The position numbers were made by a program, and so were the translations under genes. The notes below the pieces were generated by a model. The model saw nothing but the letters and a program-made list of their open reading frames with translations. It searched no databases and was not told the origin of the DNA. Below, piece after piece: positions 1 through 7,288 of a stretch of 64,000 bases of DNA. This DNA comes from Viridibacillus sp050279675. GTDB lineage: Bacteria; Bacillota; Bacilli; Bacillales_A; Planococcaceae. The DNA is taken from assembly GCF_050279675.1 (NCBI RefSeq), contig NZ_JBNNUK010000010.1, positions 1 to 64,000 of the forward strand. Direction: 5' to 3'. The first letter of the stretch is position 1. Each line of letters opens with the position of its first letter.

Positions 1-50
1 TGGCGACATACGGAGCTGACGAATACTAATAGATCGAGGACTTAACCAAA
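1..50 (+). rRNA. 23S ribosomal RNA, 3' end only
   Basis: The first 50 bases match the conserved 3' end of Bacillus-type 23S rRNA (a GACGAATACTAATAGATCG segment followed by AGGACTTAACCAAA). The rest of the gene lies before the window. It is followed by a spacer, 5S rRNA and a tRNA cluster, so it is the distal part of an rrn operon. The exact mature 3' end is approximate. Confidence 0.9.
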
Positions 51-128
51 TTTTACTTAACAAACTTCAATGTAATTTATCCAGTTTTGAGAGAATAATA
101 AAAACTTTTCTAAAATAGCAAAAAACAC

Positions 129-157
129 TTGCTAAATTTTAAAAAAGATGATATAAT
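129..157 (+). promoter_or_regulatory. Promoter between 23S and 5S rRNA
   Basis: TTGCTA at 129-134 and TATAAT at 152-157 are separated by exactly 17 bases, a good sigma-A promoter. Transcription would start near 164, just before 5S. This suggests that 5S and the tRNA cluster can be transcribed on their own as well as from the upstream rrn promoters. Inference from sequence only. Confidence 0.55.
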
Positions 158-184
158 TATTCTTGTCCTTAGGTAATACAATAG

Positions 185-299
<115 letters not shown>

Positions 300-311
300 C
301 GATCATATTAT

Positions 312-386
312 TCCGAAGTAGCTCAGTGGTAGAGCATCCGGCTGTTAACCGGACGGTCGTAGGTTCGAGTCCTACCTTCGGAGCCA
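312..386 (+). tRNA. tRNA-Asn (GTT)
   Basis: 75-nt cloverleaf with a TCCGAAG/CTTCGGA acceptor stem, anticodon GTT in the CTGTTAA loop, a GGTTCGAGTCC T arm and encoded CCA. First tRNA of the cluster behind 5S. Confidence 0.96.
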
Positions 387-391
387 TTTTT

Positions 392-483
392 GGAGAGCTG
401 TCCGAGTGGCCGAAGGAGCACGATTGGAAATCGTGTAGGCGAGTAACCTTGTCTCAAGGGTTCAAATCCCTTGCTCTCCGCCA
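392..483 (+). tRNA. tRNA-Ser (GGA)
   Basis: 92-nt class II tRNA with a long variable arm, GGAGAGC/GCTCTCC acceptor stem, anticodon loop TTGGAAA (GGA) and encoded CCA. Confidence 0.95.
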
Positions 484-505
484 TACACATTTTAATTTAT
501 TATAT

Positions 506-580
506 GGCCCCTTGGTCAAGCGGTTAAGACACCGCCCTTTCACGGCGGTAACACGGGTTCGAATCCCGTAGGGGTCACCA
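506..580 (+). tRNA. tRNA-Glu (TTC)
   Basis: 75-nt cloverleaf with GGCCCCT/AGGGGTC acceptor stem, anticodon TTC in the CTTTCAC loop, a GGGTTCGAATCCC T arm and encoded CCA. Confidence 0.95.
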
Positions 581-594
581 TTTATAACATATCC

Positions 595-670
595 GGAGGA
601 TTAGCTCAGCTGGGAGAGCACCTGCCTTACAAGCAGGGGGTCGGCGGTTCGATCCCGTCATCCTCCACCA
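595..670 (+). tRNA. tRNA-Val (TAC)
   Basis: 76-nt cloverleaf with GGAGGAT/ATCCTCC acceptor stem, anticodon TAC in the CTTACAA loop and encoded CCA. Confidence 0.95.
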
Positions 671-692
671 TTTAAATTAATAATACCATTAT

Positions 693-769
<77 letters not shown>

Positions 770-772
770 AAT

Positions 773-849
773 GGTCCGGTAGTTCAGTTGGTTAGAATGC
801 CTGCCTGTCACGCAGGAGGTCGCGGGTTCGAGTCCCGTCCGGACCGCCA
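773..849 (+). tRNA. tRNA-Asp (GTC)
   Basis: 77-nt cloverleaf with GGTCCGG/CCGGACC acceptor stem, anticodon loop CTGTCAC (GTC) and encoded CCA. It starts three bases after the fMet gene. Confidence 0.95.
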
Positions 850-878
850 TTTTTTTAAAAAGAATATTAAATTATTAT

Positions 879-954
879 GGGTCAGTAGCTCAGTTGGTAG
901 AGCATTAGATTGAAGCTCTAAGTGTCGGCGGTTCGATTCCGTCCTGACCCACCA
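879..954 (+). tRNA. tRNA-Phe (GAA)
   Basis: 76-nt cloverleaf with GGGTCAG/CTGACCC acceptor stem, anticodon loop TTGAAGC (GAA) and encoded CCA. Confidence 0.95.
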
Positions 955-961
955 TAATAAT

Positions 962-1037
<76 letters not shown>

Positions 1038-1046
1038 TGTTTTTCT

Positions 1047-1130
1047 GGAGGGGTAGCGAAGAGGCTAAACGCGGCGGACTGTAAATCCGCTCCTTCGGGT
1101 TCGGCGGTTCGAATCCGTCCCCCTCCACCA
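1047..1130 (+). tRNA. tRNA-Tyr (GTA)
   Basis: 84-nt class II tRNA with long variable arm, GGAGGGG/CCCCTCC acceptor stem, anticodon GTA in the CTGTAAA loop and encoded CCA. Confidence 0.95.
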
Positions 1131-1142
1131 TTTTTTTATTTT

Positions 1143-1216
1143 AGGGGCATAGTTTAACGGTAGAATAGAGGTCTCCAAAACCTTTGATGTGGGTTCGATT
1201 CCTACTGCCCCTGCCA
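1143..1216 (+). tRNA. tRNA-Trp (CCA)
   Basis: 74-nt cloverleaf with AGGGGCA/TGCCCCT acceptor stem, anticodon loop CTCCAAA (CCA) and encoded 3' CCA. Confidence 0.95.
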
Positions 1217-1232
1217 ATTTAAATTATATAAT

Positions 1233-1309
1233 GGCGGTTGTGGCGAAGTGGTTAACGCACCTGATTGTGGTTCAGGCATTCGTGGGTTCGATTCCCATCA
1301 GTCGCCCCA
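1233..1309 (+). tRNA. tRNA-His (GTG), copy 1
   Basis: 77 nt with anticodon GTG in the TTGTGGT loop and an extra 5' G facing C73, the tRNA-His identity element, ahead of the GCGGTTG/CAGTCGC stem. CCA is encoded. An identical copy follows 43 bases later. Confidence 0.95.
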
Positions 1310-1317
1310 TTTAATTT

Positions 1318-1344
1318 TTGACAATAAAACAATTCAGATATAAT
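1318..1344 (+). promoter_or_regulatory. Possible promoter between the two tRNA-His copies
   Basis: Perfect TTGACA (1318-1323) and TATAAT (1339-1344) hexamers directly before the second tRNA-His. The spacing is only 15 bases, below the optimum, so activity is uncertain. Confidence 0.35.
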
Positions 1345-1352
1345 AATATTAT

Positions 1353-1429
1353 GGCGGTTGTGGCGAAGTGGTTAACGCACCTGATTGTGGTTCAGGCATT
1401 CGTGGGTTCGATTCCCATCAGTCGCCCCA
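1353..1429 (+). tRNA. tRNA-His (GTG), copy 2
   Basis: Identical over all 77 nt to the copy at 1233-1309, with the same flanking ATTAT before and CCAT after. It looks like a recent tandem duplication. Confidence 0.95.
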
Positions 1430-1435
1430 TATTAT

Positions 1436-1507
1436 TGGGGTATAGCCAAGCGGTAAGGCAACGGATTTTGATTCCGTCATGCCCTGGTTCGAATCCAGGT
1501 ACCCCAG
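1436..1507 (+). tRNA. tRNA-Gln (TTG), CCA not encoded
   Basis: 72-nt cloverleaf with TGGGGTA/TACCCCA acceptor stem and anticodon TTG in the TTTTGAT loop. The gene ends at the discriminator G; the next bases are TTA, so CCA must be added by tRNA nucleotidyltransferase. Confidence 0.94.
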
Positions 1508-1515
1508 TTAAATTT

Positions 1516-1590
1516 GCGGAAGTAGTTCAGTGGTAGAACACCACCTTGCCAAGGTGGGGGTCGCGAGTTCGAACCTCGTCTTCCGCTCCA
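1516..1590 (+). tRNA. tRNA-Gly (GCC)
   Basis: 75-nt cloverleaf with GCGGAAG/CTTCCGC acceptor stem, anticodon loop TTGCCAA (GCC) and encoded CCA. Confidence 0.95.
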
Positions 1591-1602
1591 TTTTTTATTT
1601 AC

Positions 1603-1676
1603 GGCGGCATAGCCAAGTGGTAAGGCACAGGTCTGCAACACCTCTACCACCGGTTCAAATCCGGTTGCCGCCTCCA
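1603..1676 (+). tRNA. tRNA-Cys (GCA)
   Basis: 74-nt cloverleaf with GGCGGCA/TGCCGCC acceptor stem, anticodon GCA in the CTGCAAC loop and encoded CCA. Confidence 0.95.
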
Positions 1677-1718
1677 ATTATTTTAAAAATAACTAAAAAT
1701 GATCTATAATCATATTAT

Positions 1719-1800
1719 GCCGGTGTGGCGGAATTGGCAGACGCGCACGACTCAAAATCGTGTTCTTTCGAGAGTGTCGGTTCGACCCCGACCACCGGTA
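1719..1800 (+). tRNA. tRNA-Leu (CAA), CCA not encoded
   Basis: 82-nt class II tRNA with long variable arm, GCCGGTG/CACCGGT acceptor stem (G-U first pair) and anticodon loop CTCAAAA (CAA). The sequence after discriminator A1800 is TCC, so the 3' CCA is not encoded. Last tRNA of the cluster. Confidence 0.94.
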
Positions 1801-1820
1801 TCCTAAATATAAATTTTCTA

Positions 1821-1849
1821 AAGAGTTCTCATTACGAGAGCTCTTTTTT
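1821..1849 (+). terminator. Terminator of the rrn-tRNA transcript
   Basis: Inverted repeat AAGAGTTCTC / GAGAGCTCTT with a short loop, followed by TTTTTT, 20 nt after tRNA-Leu. Confidence 0.85.
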
Positions 1850-2127
1850 GTTGTCTAAATTTCTTTCTGTGAATAGCGAAGTGAAATTAATCATCAGCAA
1901 TGACTTTTTGTAATTTAACAAAGTTCATAATTGAAGGAATAACAATAGTGGCATTTAAGTACAAGATACTCTATAGGCACAGTCATTCAATGTTAGCTAT
2001 AAGGTGCTGGTTTTCTAAATAAGATATTGCAAAATTGGAGGTGGAATTATCTATAATGGAGATTGATTAGGAGTTTGAGTAGGTTACTACAATATTTTAT
2101 GAACTTAATGAAGAGGGGGAAAGGACT
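1850..2127. other. Intergenic stretch without a supported gene
   Basis: AT-rich sequence between the tRNA cluster and the cupin regulator. One frame near 2037-2140 reads as an acidic, gene-like peptide but is broken by two stops and lacks a clear start, so at most it is a worn-out remnant. Confidence 0.4.
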
Positions 2128-2162
2128 AAAAAAAGGAGGGAAATTTCTCTCCTCTTTTTTAT
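2128..2162. terminator. Bidirectional terminator
   Basis: AGGAGGG / CTCTCCT hairpin flanked by an A run on the left and a T run on the right. It lies 40 nt beyond the stop of the minus-strand regulator gene and can terminate that transcript. Confidence 0.7.
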
Positions 2163-2202
2163 TATTAGCAGTTATAGAAACAAGATCAAGATTTATTGAC
2201 TT

Positions 2203-2742
2203 TTATTCCGAAGAAACACATAAAAATTTAACAGGTTTATTTGCGAGATTCAACCAATAATGCGGACTACTAGAGTCGATGATAATGGAGTCATGTTCTT
2301 TTAAATGATATTCTTCATCATTAATTTGTACGGTCAGCTTACCATCTAAAACATACAGAAATTCTTTTCCGTGATGAGTAAATTGATTCCCCTTGTTTTC
2401 TCCAGGATTAAGAATTATTAGAAGTGGGTTAAAGCCAAGGCCTGTATGATTGCCGGACAGGTCCTTGTAAACGAATTGGTTGACAGTCAAATCCGCACTG
2501 TTATTAATTCCCCGAATGACAGTAGGCTGATTTTGTTCTGTTTCTGTGTTGAAAAAGTAACTAGGATTTACTTGAAGTACTTCGGATATTTTCTTGAGCG
2601 ATTCCAGTGTTAGAGATGATTTCATACGCTCAACTTGTGATAGAAAACTGATGGATAGATTAGTCTTATCTGCAATTTCCTTAAGGGTTAATTTTCTTTC
2701 TTTTCGTAGGCTTTTAATTTTATCTCCAATTGTTTTGTCCAT
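2203..2742 (-). CDS. XRE-family regulator with C-terminal cupin domain
   Basis: 179 residues. Residues ~8-62 form a helix-turn-helix of the XRE/Cro type (KIKSLRKERKLTLKEIAD, then SISFLSQVER), and residues ~105-176 form a small cupin_2 barrel (HHGKEFLYVLDGKL, SIIIDSSSPHYW). This two-domain layout is typical of repressors of amino-acid or polyamine catabolic genes, where the cupin senses the substrate. It is divergent from the proline racemase/ornithine cyclodeaminase genes, which it probably controls. An 18-bp palindrome over the divergent promoter is a candidate operator. The ligand is unknown. The ATG start has a weak ribosome-binding site upstream. Confidence 0.88.
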   Translation of the reverse strand: MDKTIGDKIKSLRKERKLTLKEIADKTNLSISFLSQVERMKSSLTLESLKKISEVLQVNPSYFFNTETEQNQPTVIRGINNSADLTVNQFVYKDLSGNHTGLGFNPLLIILNPGENKGNQFTHHGKEFLYVLDGKLTVQINDEEYHLKEHDSIIIDSSSPHYWLNLANKPVKFLCVSSE

Positions 2743-2801
2743 AACAATACCTCATCTCAATTTATGTAATGCATACAACATTATATATTTAAAAAATAAA
2801 G

Positions 2802-2830
2802 TTGACAGAATATTAACTCTAATCTAATAT
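2802..2830 (+). promoter_or_regulatory. Promoter for the racemase locus
   Basis: TTGACA (2802-2807) and TAATAT (2825-2830) with 17-bp spacing, upstream of the racemase gene and divergent from the regulator. The leader to the start codon would be about 135 nt. Confidence 0.6.
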
Positions 2831-2837
2831 TAGGTTA
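2820..2837. promoter_or_regulatory. Candidate operator palindrome over the -10 box
   Basis: TAATCTAATATTAGGTTA is palindromic except for one symmetrical pair and covers the -10 hexamer of the racemase promoter. Its position next to the XRE-cupin gene makes it a likely binding site for that repressor. Inference only. Confidence 0.5.
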
Positions 2838-2971
2838 TTATAATTTAAGTAATACTTCAATAATGTTGAACTTACACTTAAATTATAAAACATATGTTAA
2901 TAAATAACTAGAGACTCTTTTTATAAGTAATTTTGAAACAGTATATTAAAAATTGGATTGGAGAGATTTAA

Positions 2972-3982
2972 ATGATTATTAAAAAAGTATATACAACAGT
3001 TGATGTACATGTTGCAGGCGAACCATTACGAATAATAACGGACGGGCTACCCGAGATAAAAGGTGATACGCAATTGGAAAGACGTGCTTATTGCATGGAA
3101 CATCTTGATTATATAAGAGAAGTACTGATGCTTGAACCGAGGGGGCATCATGGTATGTATGGATGTATTATTACGCCCCCTGCAAGCCCTCATGCAGATT
3201 TTGGAGTACTGTTTATGCACAATGAAGGTTGGAGTACGATGTGTGGACATGGAATTGTTGGTGTGATCACGATGGGGATAGAAACAGGTCGTTTCATCGT
3301 GACAGAAGAAAATCAGAAATTTATCATCGATAGTCCTGCAGGTGAAATAGTAGCTTATGCAAAATGCAATGGTTCTATTGTGGAAGCGGTTTCTTTTGAA
3401 AATGTTCCGTCATTTGTATTGGAAAAAGATATGCCTGTAAGTATTGATGGTTATGAATTCAATGTTGATATCTCATTTGGAGGTGCTTTCTACGCAGTTG
3501 TTAAAAGCAAAGAGATGAGCTTGAAAGTAAATACTAAAGATTTACCTGCAATTCAAAAATGGGGAACAAAAATCAAACGATACATCGAAGATAAAATAGA
3601 TGTAGTTCATCCACTTGAAAGTGGTCTTCGTGGCATTTATGGTGTTATTTTCTCAGATGATCCAGTAGGAGAGAATGCAGATTTGCGCAATGTTACAATT
3701 TTTGCAGATGAACAAATCGACCGCTCACCTTGTGGTACAGGTACGTGCGCAAGACTAGCAAGCCTTTATGCACATGGTGAATTAGAAGACCAGGGAAGCT
3801 TTGTTCACGAAAGTATCACAGATGGCCAATTCATTGGAGAGATTTTATCGATTAGCAATGTAGTGGGGTATCAAGCGGTCATTCCAAAAGTTACAGGAGA
3901 AGCTTTCTTAACAGGTTTCCACCAATTTTTAGTTGATCCACGCGACACTTTACCAAGAGGATTTTTACTGGAAGAGATTTGA
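2972..3982 (+). CDS. Proline racemase / hydroxyproline epimerase family enzyme
   Basis: 336 residues, full length for the family. Both catalytic cysteines are present: Cys91 in STMCGHG and Cys254 in DRSPCGTGTCA. A Cys/Cys pair indicates a racemase or 4-hydroxyproline 2-epimerase; trans-3-hydroxyproline dehydratases replace one Cys by Ser or Thr. The enzyme interconverts stereoisomers at the alpha carbon of proline or hydroxyproline in the cytoplasm. GGAGAG lies 7 nt before the ATG. The neighbours are a broken amino-acid symporter and an ornithine-cyclodeaminase-type reductase, which fits catabolism of D-amino acids or hydroxyproline. The exact substrate is not decided by sequence. Confidence 0.9.
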   Translation: MIIKKVYTTVDVHVAGEPLRIITDGLPEIKGDTQLERRAYCMEHLDYIREVLMLEPRGHHGMYGCIITPPASPHADFGVLFMHNEGWSTMCGHGIVGVITMGIETGRFIVTEENQKFIIDSPAGEIVAYAKCNGSIVEAVSFENVPSFVLEKDMPVSIDGYEFNVDISFGGAFYAVVKSKEMSLKVNTKDLPAIQKWGTKIKRYIEDKIDVVHPLESGLRGIYGVIFSDDPVGENADLRNVTIFADEQIDRSPCGTGTCARLASLYAHGELEDQGSFVHESITDGQFIGEILSISNVVGYQAVIPKVTGEAFLTGFHQFLVDPRDTLPRGFLLEEI

Positions 3983-4019
3983 TAGTTTCGAGCTTTAGAG
4001 AAAGAATGGACGGTGTAAG

Positions 4020-4489
4020 ATGTTAAAGTGGTGGAAAAAGAAGAATTTTTTTATCCAAGTCGCAATTGGTGCAGTGATTGGAATAATTATTGGTTTGGTT
4101 TTTGGACAGCAAACAGGTTATCTTAAACCAATCGGTCATATATTCATCAGATTCCTTCAAACGTTAATTGTACCGTTGACTTTCTTTGTTCTAATTGATG
4201 GTATTACAAATTTACCAGGAATGAAATCATTAAAATCGATTGAGGTTCTGCAAGGGGTGCAGATATTGTCATGATGGCAATATTAATGTCCACATTAGGA
4301 TTACCACTTGAAATAGTAGCAATTTATGCTGCTGTATAACCACTTATTGATACTGGAAACACAGTAAATAATATCGCTGGTGATTTAACGGGAACCGCAA
4401 TTGTGCACACGCATTTTGGCGATGAAATAGAATCTCTTGAAGAAGCTAAGGAAGCTTCCTTGCCAGAATCAAAAATGGTGGTTCAATAA
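4020..4489 (+). pseudogene. Decayed dicarboxylate/amino acid:cation symporter (DAACS family)
   Basis: The first ~77 codons encode a normal symporter N-terminus (FFIQVAIGAVIGIIIGLVFG, then FLQTLIVPLTFFVLIDGI). The frame then shifts into the last ~75 codons of the same family (GLPLEIVAIYAAV, DTGNTVNNIAGDLTGTAIV), and inside that part a TAA replaces the Asp codon expected before PLIDTG. Roughly 250 middle residues are missing compared with a usual ~400-residue transporter. It has lost transport function through an internal deletion, a frameshift and a nonsense change. It sits 35 nt after the racemase gene and ~50 nt before the cyclodeaminase gene, so it was probably the uptake gene of this catabolic operon. 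Confidence 0.88.
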
Positions 4490-4541
4490 TCTCATAGAGT
4501 AACTTGTGTTTGGTGGGAATTTCAGTACTGGAGGAAAAGAT

Positions 4542-5513
4542 ATGTTGATTTTAAGTGCACGTGAACAAAAGAATTTGATGGATATGAATGAGGTAATGGA
4601 CTGTGTTGCGCAAGCATTAAATGAATTTTCCGCATCGAGAACTGAAACACCAATTCGGTTGTCACTTCCTTTTGGCCTATCAAATACAGGACTTGTCATG
4701 CCTTCCGTTGCAAAAGAGTTGCAAACAATGGGGGTGAAGTATGTAACGGTTGTTCCCGATAATAAGAAAACTGGCAAAACTATTCAGGGTGTCGTTTTAT
4801 TGTCTGATATTGAAACTGGTGAACCGTTAGCTTTGCTTGAAGGCTCTTTTTTAACTCTTATTCGAACAGGTGCATTATCGGGTGTTGCGACAAAGTACTT
4901 TGCACGTGAAAATGCGAAAGTACTAGGTGTTATTGGAACTGGTGAACAGGCAAAAGGTCTTTGTGAAGCAGTTATGGCTGCAAGATCTATTGAAGAAATC
5001 CATTTATTTAATCGTAGTGATGCAAAAGCTAAAGAGTTTGCTCAGTTCTTAGAAGAAAACTTTAATGTGAAAACAGTGCTTTATGATAATCCAAATGAAG
5101 TAGTGCGTAAAGCAGATATTCTAGTGACTGCAACGAGCTCGACAATTCCGGTCTTCACTGAAGCATTGAAACCAGGTACGCACGTAAACGCGGTGGGCTC
5201 ATTCCGTCCAACGATGCAGGAATTACCGTCAAGTGCAATTGCTTCAGCACATAAAGTTATTGTAGAAGCAAAAGACGCAGCTCTGGAAGAGACAGGCGAT
5301 TTACATATGCCGATTCAAGAAGGAGTGTTCTCTGAAACTGGTATTCATGCAGAGCTTGGAAAAGTGGTAAGTGGGGAACGACCAGGTAGAGAAAATGATG
5401 AGGAAATTACCGTTTTTAAATCTGTGGGTCTTGCGATTGCAGATATAGTTGTCGCGAAATATTTGTATGATAAGGCCATTGCGAATAAAGCAGGGGTGCA
5501 TGTGGAATTATAA
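4542..5513 (+). CDS. Ornithine cyclodeaminase / mu-crystallin family reductase
   Basis: 323 residues from the ATG at 4542, which has GGAGGAAAAGAT in front; a GTG at 4506 would add 12 unconvincing residues. The family signature is present: an N-terminal substrate lobe with GVKYVTV, then EGSFLTLIRTGALSGVA, and a Rossmann fold with VLGVIGTGEQA. Members include ornithine cyclodeaminase, alanine dehydrogenase and delta1-pyrroline-2-carboxylate reductase. Beside a proline racemase-like enzyme, the reductase of pyrroline-2-carboxylate (giving L-proline) is the likeliest role. It is the last intact gene of the racemase locus. Confidence 0.85.
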   Translation: MLILSAREQKNLMDMNEVMDCVAQALNEFSASRTETPIRLSLPFGLSNTGLVMPSVAKELQTMGVKYVTVVPDNKKTGKTIQGVVLLSDIETGEPLALLEGSFLTLIRTGALSGVATKYFARENAKVLGVIGTGEQAKGLCEAVMAARSIEEIHLFNRSDAKAKEFAQFLEENFNVKTVLYDNPNEVVRKADILVTATSSTIPVFTEALKPGTHVNAVGSFRPTMQELPSSAIASAHKVIVEAKDAALEETGDLHMPIQEGVFSETGIHAELGKVVSGERPGRENDEEITVFKSVGLAIADIVVAKYLYDKAIANKAGVHVEL

Positions 5514-5560
5514 GCAAATTGACTAAATAACTAGGCATATTGGTGCCATATTTAATAGTT

Positions 5561-5782
5561 ATGGAAGATACCAGGGAACTGGAACTTAAAGAGCTAAGTT
5601 AGTTAACTGTTGATGACATCAAATACACTACTGTCGGTTTTGTAGAATATACTAATAAAGAAATGGAAGAAAATATTGAAATATTCTCTTTCCGAATGAA
5701 AGTCGATGAGAACTTATTTGTGATCGAGAGTAATGAGGAATTTGAGAAGCTTCCTGTAGCATTTAAAGAAATAGATGTTTAG
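5561..5782 (+). pseudogene. Small decayed ORF of unknown function
   Basis: A 74-codon frame that begins with ATG at 5561 and ends with TAG at 5780-5782 but is cut by an in-frame TAG at 5600-5602. The part after the internal stop (VDDIKYTTVGFVEYTN, EENIEIFSFRM, EEFEKLPVAFKEIDV) looks like genuine protein sequence, acidic and soluble. I do not recognise the family. It may be a remnant of a short cytoplasmic protein. Confidence 0.45.
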
Positions 5783-5789
5783 AAAAGAG

Positions 5790-5818
5790 AGGGGCTGAAA
5801 GAGTGCTCCTTTTTTTTT
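5790..5818 (+). terminator. Terminator after the racemase locus
   Basis: AGGGGC / GCTCCT hairpin followed by nine or more T. Confidence 0.65.
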
Positions 5819-6053
5819 GTATATGTCTGCATATAGACCGCTTAGCAATTTACTGGATGGTAGAGGTTTTGATATTAACAGTTCACAATGTAATAAAAGT
5901 TACATATTGTAACCTATTTTAAAGTGGTTTTACAGCAGAGTGATAATACATCGGGAATAAGTAAGTCAATGAATGCTTCTTTATTCGCTTTTCATATATA
6001 GAGTTTGTTAAAGTAGAAATAAGAACAGAATATATTATTAGGAGTTTTAAGAA

Positions 6054-6974
6054 ATGAAAATACGTCCAAAGAGATTGCAGGTTGGAGATACGGTTGGGAT
6101 AATTGCACCTGCTAGTCCACCAAATTTAGAGAAGTTAACAAAGTCATTCGCTTTTTTAGAGGAGCTTGGCCTGAAATACGTTATTGGAAAGTCTGTACAA
6201 CTGAAGAATGGTTATTTGGCAGGAACTGATGAGGAACGTTTATCGGATTTACATGAAATGATTGAAGATCCTAATATTGCTGCTATTTTCTGTGCTAGTG
6301 GAGGGTATGGAGCTGCGCGTATTGCAGAACGTATTGATTATCAATTACTAGAGGAGAATCCTAAAATCTTCTGGGGATTTTCAGATATTACGTATTTACA
6401 TACCGCTTTTGGTTTGTATTCTGATATTGTGACTTTTCATGGTCCAACTTTATCAAGTATGGGGCGAGAAGATGTAGCAGAACGTTCTAAGCATATGTTT
6501 AAGCAGTTGTTTGAACCTGCTGAGATTCACTATGAAGAAGATATCTCTACGCTTACAGCAGTTTCTGGTGGAGCTGCAAGAGGAGAACTAGTAGGTGGAA
6601 ATCTAACGTTAATTGTCAGCAGTATTGGTACTAAGTATGAAATCGATACTAAAGGAAAGATATTGCTTATTGAAGATATTGGTTTAGAGCCAGCCCAAAT
6701 TGATGGTCTACTCAATCAGTTAAAGCTAACACGTAAGCTAGATGAAGTAGCAGGTGTTATTATCGGAGAGTTTACAAACGCAGAGCCTAAAGAATATGTA
6801 GATTCACTCACAATAGATGAAGTATTTGCTCATTATTTTGGTAATTTAGGTAAACCAGTAGTGAAAGGATTCAAAATTGGACATTGTGAACCAAATGTAG
6901 CAATTCCATTAGGTGTGGACGCAATTTTAGATGCAGATCGTAAGCATTTAGCTATTTTACCTGGTGTTCAGTGA
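6054..6974 (+). CDS. LD-carboxypeptidase-like S66 peptidase
   Basis: 306 residues. S66 serine peptidases (LdcA/MccF) cleave amide bonds next to D-amino acids, for example L,D bonds of muropeptides, in the cytoplasm. The catalytic triad can be placed at Ser110 (GFSDIT), Glu207 (LLIEDIG) and His277 (FKIGHCEP). The FHGP segment after the nucleophile is also typical. No signal peptide. It closely resembles the ykfA-type protein at 12847, so this is a paralogue positioned just before the dpp operon, probably acting on related cell-wall peptides. AGGAG lies 9 nt before the ATG. A terminator at 7117 separates it from dppA. Confidence 0.87.
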   Translation: MKIRPKRLQVGDTVGIIAPASPPNLEKLTKSFAFLEELGLKYVIGKSVQLKNGYLAGTDEERLSDLHEMIEDPNIAAIFCASGGYGAARIAERIDYQLLEENPKIFWGFSDITYLHTAFGLYSDIVTFHGPTLSSMGREDVAERSKHMFKQLFEPAEIHYEEDISTLTAVSGGAARGELVGGNLTLIVSSIGTKYEIDTKGKILLIEDIGLEPAQIDGLLNQLKLTRKLDEVAGVIIGEFTNAEPKEYVDSLTIDEVFAHYFGNLGKPVVKGFKIGHCEPNVAIPLGVDAILDADRKHLAILPGVQ

Positions 6975-7116
6975 TACCATACAGTTAGGTAAATTCACTG
7001 CTTAAATAATAGTTGGAAATTCAATGGGTTTAGGCATAATTCTTCAATCGTTACCTTATAATACAATAACTTCTTGTTAATAAATTTTGCTTAAAATAAA
7101 TAACATTTACTATGTT

Positions 7117-7145
7117 ACTCATCTCTCTTAGAGGTGAGTTTTTTA
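7117..7145 (+). terminator. Terminator after the first S66 gene
   Basis: ACTCATCTCT / AGAGGTGAGT hairpin with a CTT loop followed by TTTTTT. Confidence 0.75.
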
Positions 7146-7224
7146 TTTATTTCTATTAATATATCCATGTAATGATGGAATGAAAAAGTAAATTCATTAA
7201 TTTATAAATAATTGATATTAAAGT

Positions 7225-7239
7225 AAATTTCTGTTAATG
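7225..7239. promoter_or_regulatory. CodY-box-like site 1
   Basis: AAATTTCTGTTAATG matches the CodY consensus AATTTTCWGAAAATT at 11 of 15 positions and lies just upstream of dppA. dpp is a classic CodY target in B. subtilis. A possible TTGATA -35 lies at 7212-7217. Confidence 0.5.
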
Positions 7240-7250
7240 TATTTTTATGA

Positions 7251-7265
7251 TATTATCAGAATATT
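7251..7265. promoter_or_regulatory. CodY-box-like site 2
   Basis: TATTATCAGAATATT matches the CodY consensus at 12 of 15 positions. It ends 23 nt before the dppA start and would block transcription of the operon when branched-chain amino acids and GTP are plentiful. Confidence 0.6.
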
Positions 7266-7288
7266 ATAAAAATGATAGGAGTGGTAGA

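Noticed and set aside
2063..2260. 65-codon frame before the cupin regulator
   Set aside because: It crosses the bidirectional terminator and overlaps the 3' end of the regulator gene on the other strand.
7247..7288. ATG at 7247 as the start of dppA
   Set aside because: It would add 14 residues, overlaps a CodY-like box, lacks a ribosome-binding site, and shifts the zinc-ligand numbering that fits exactly from GTG 7289.
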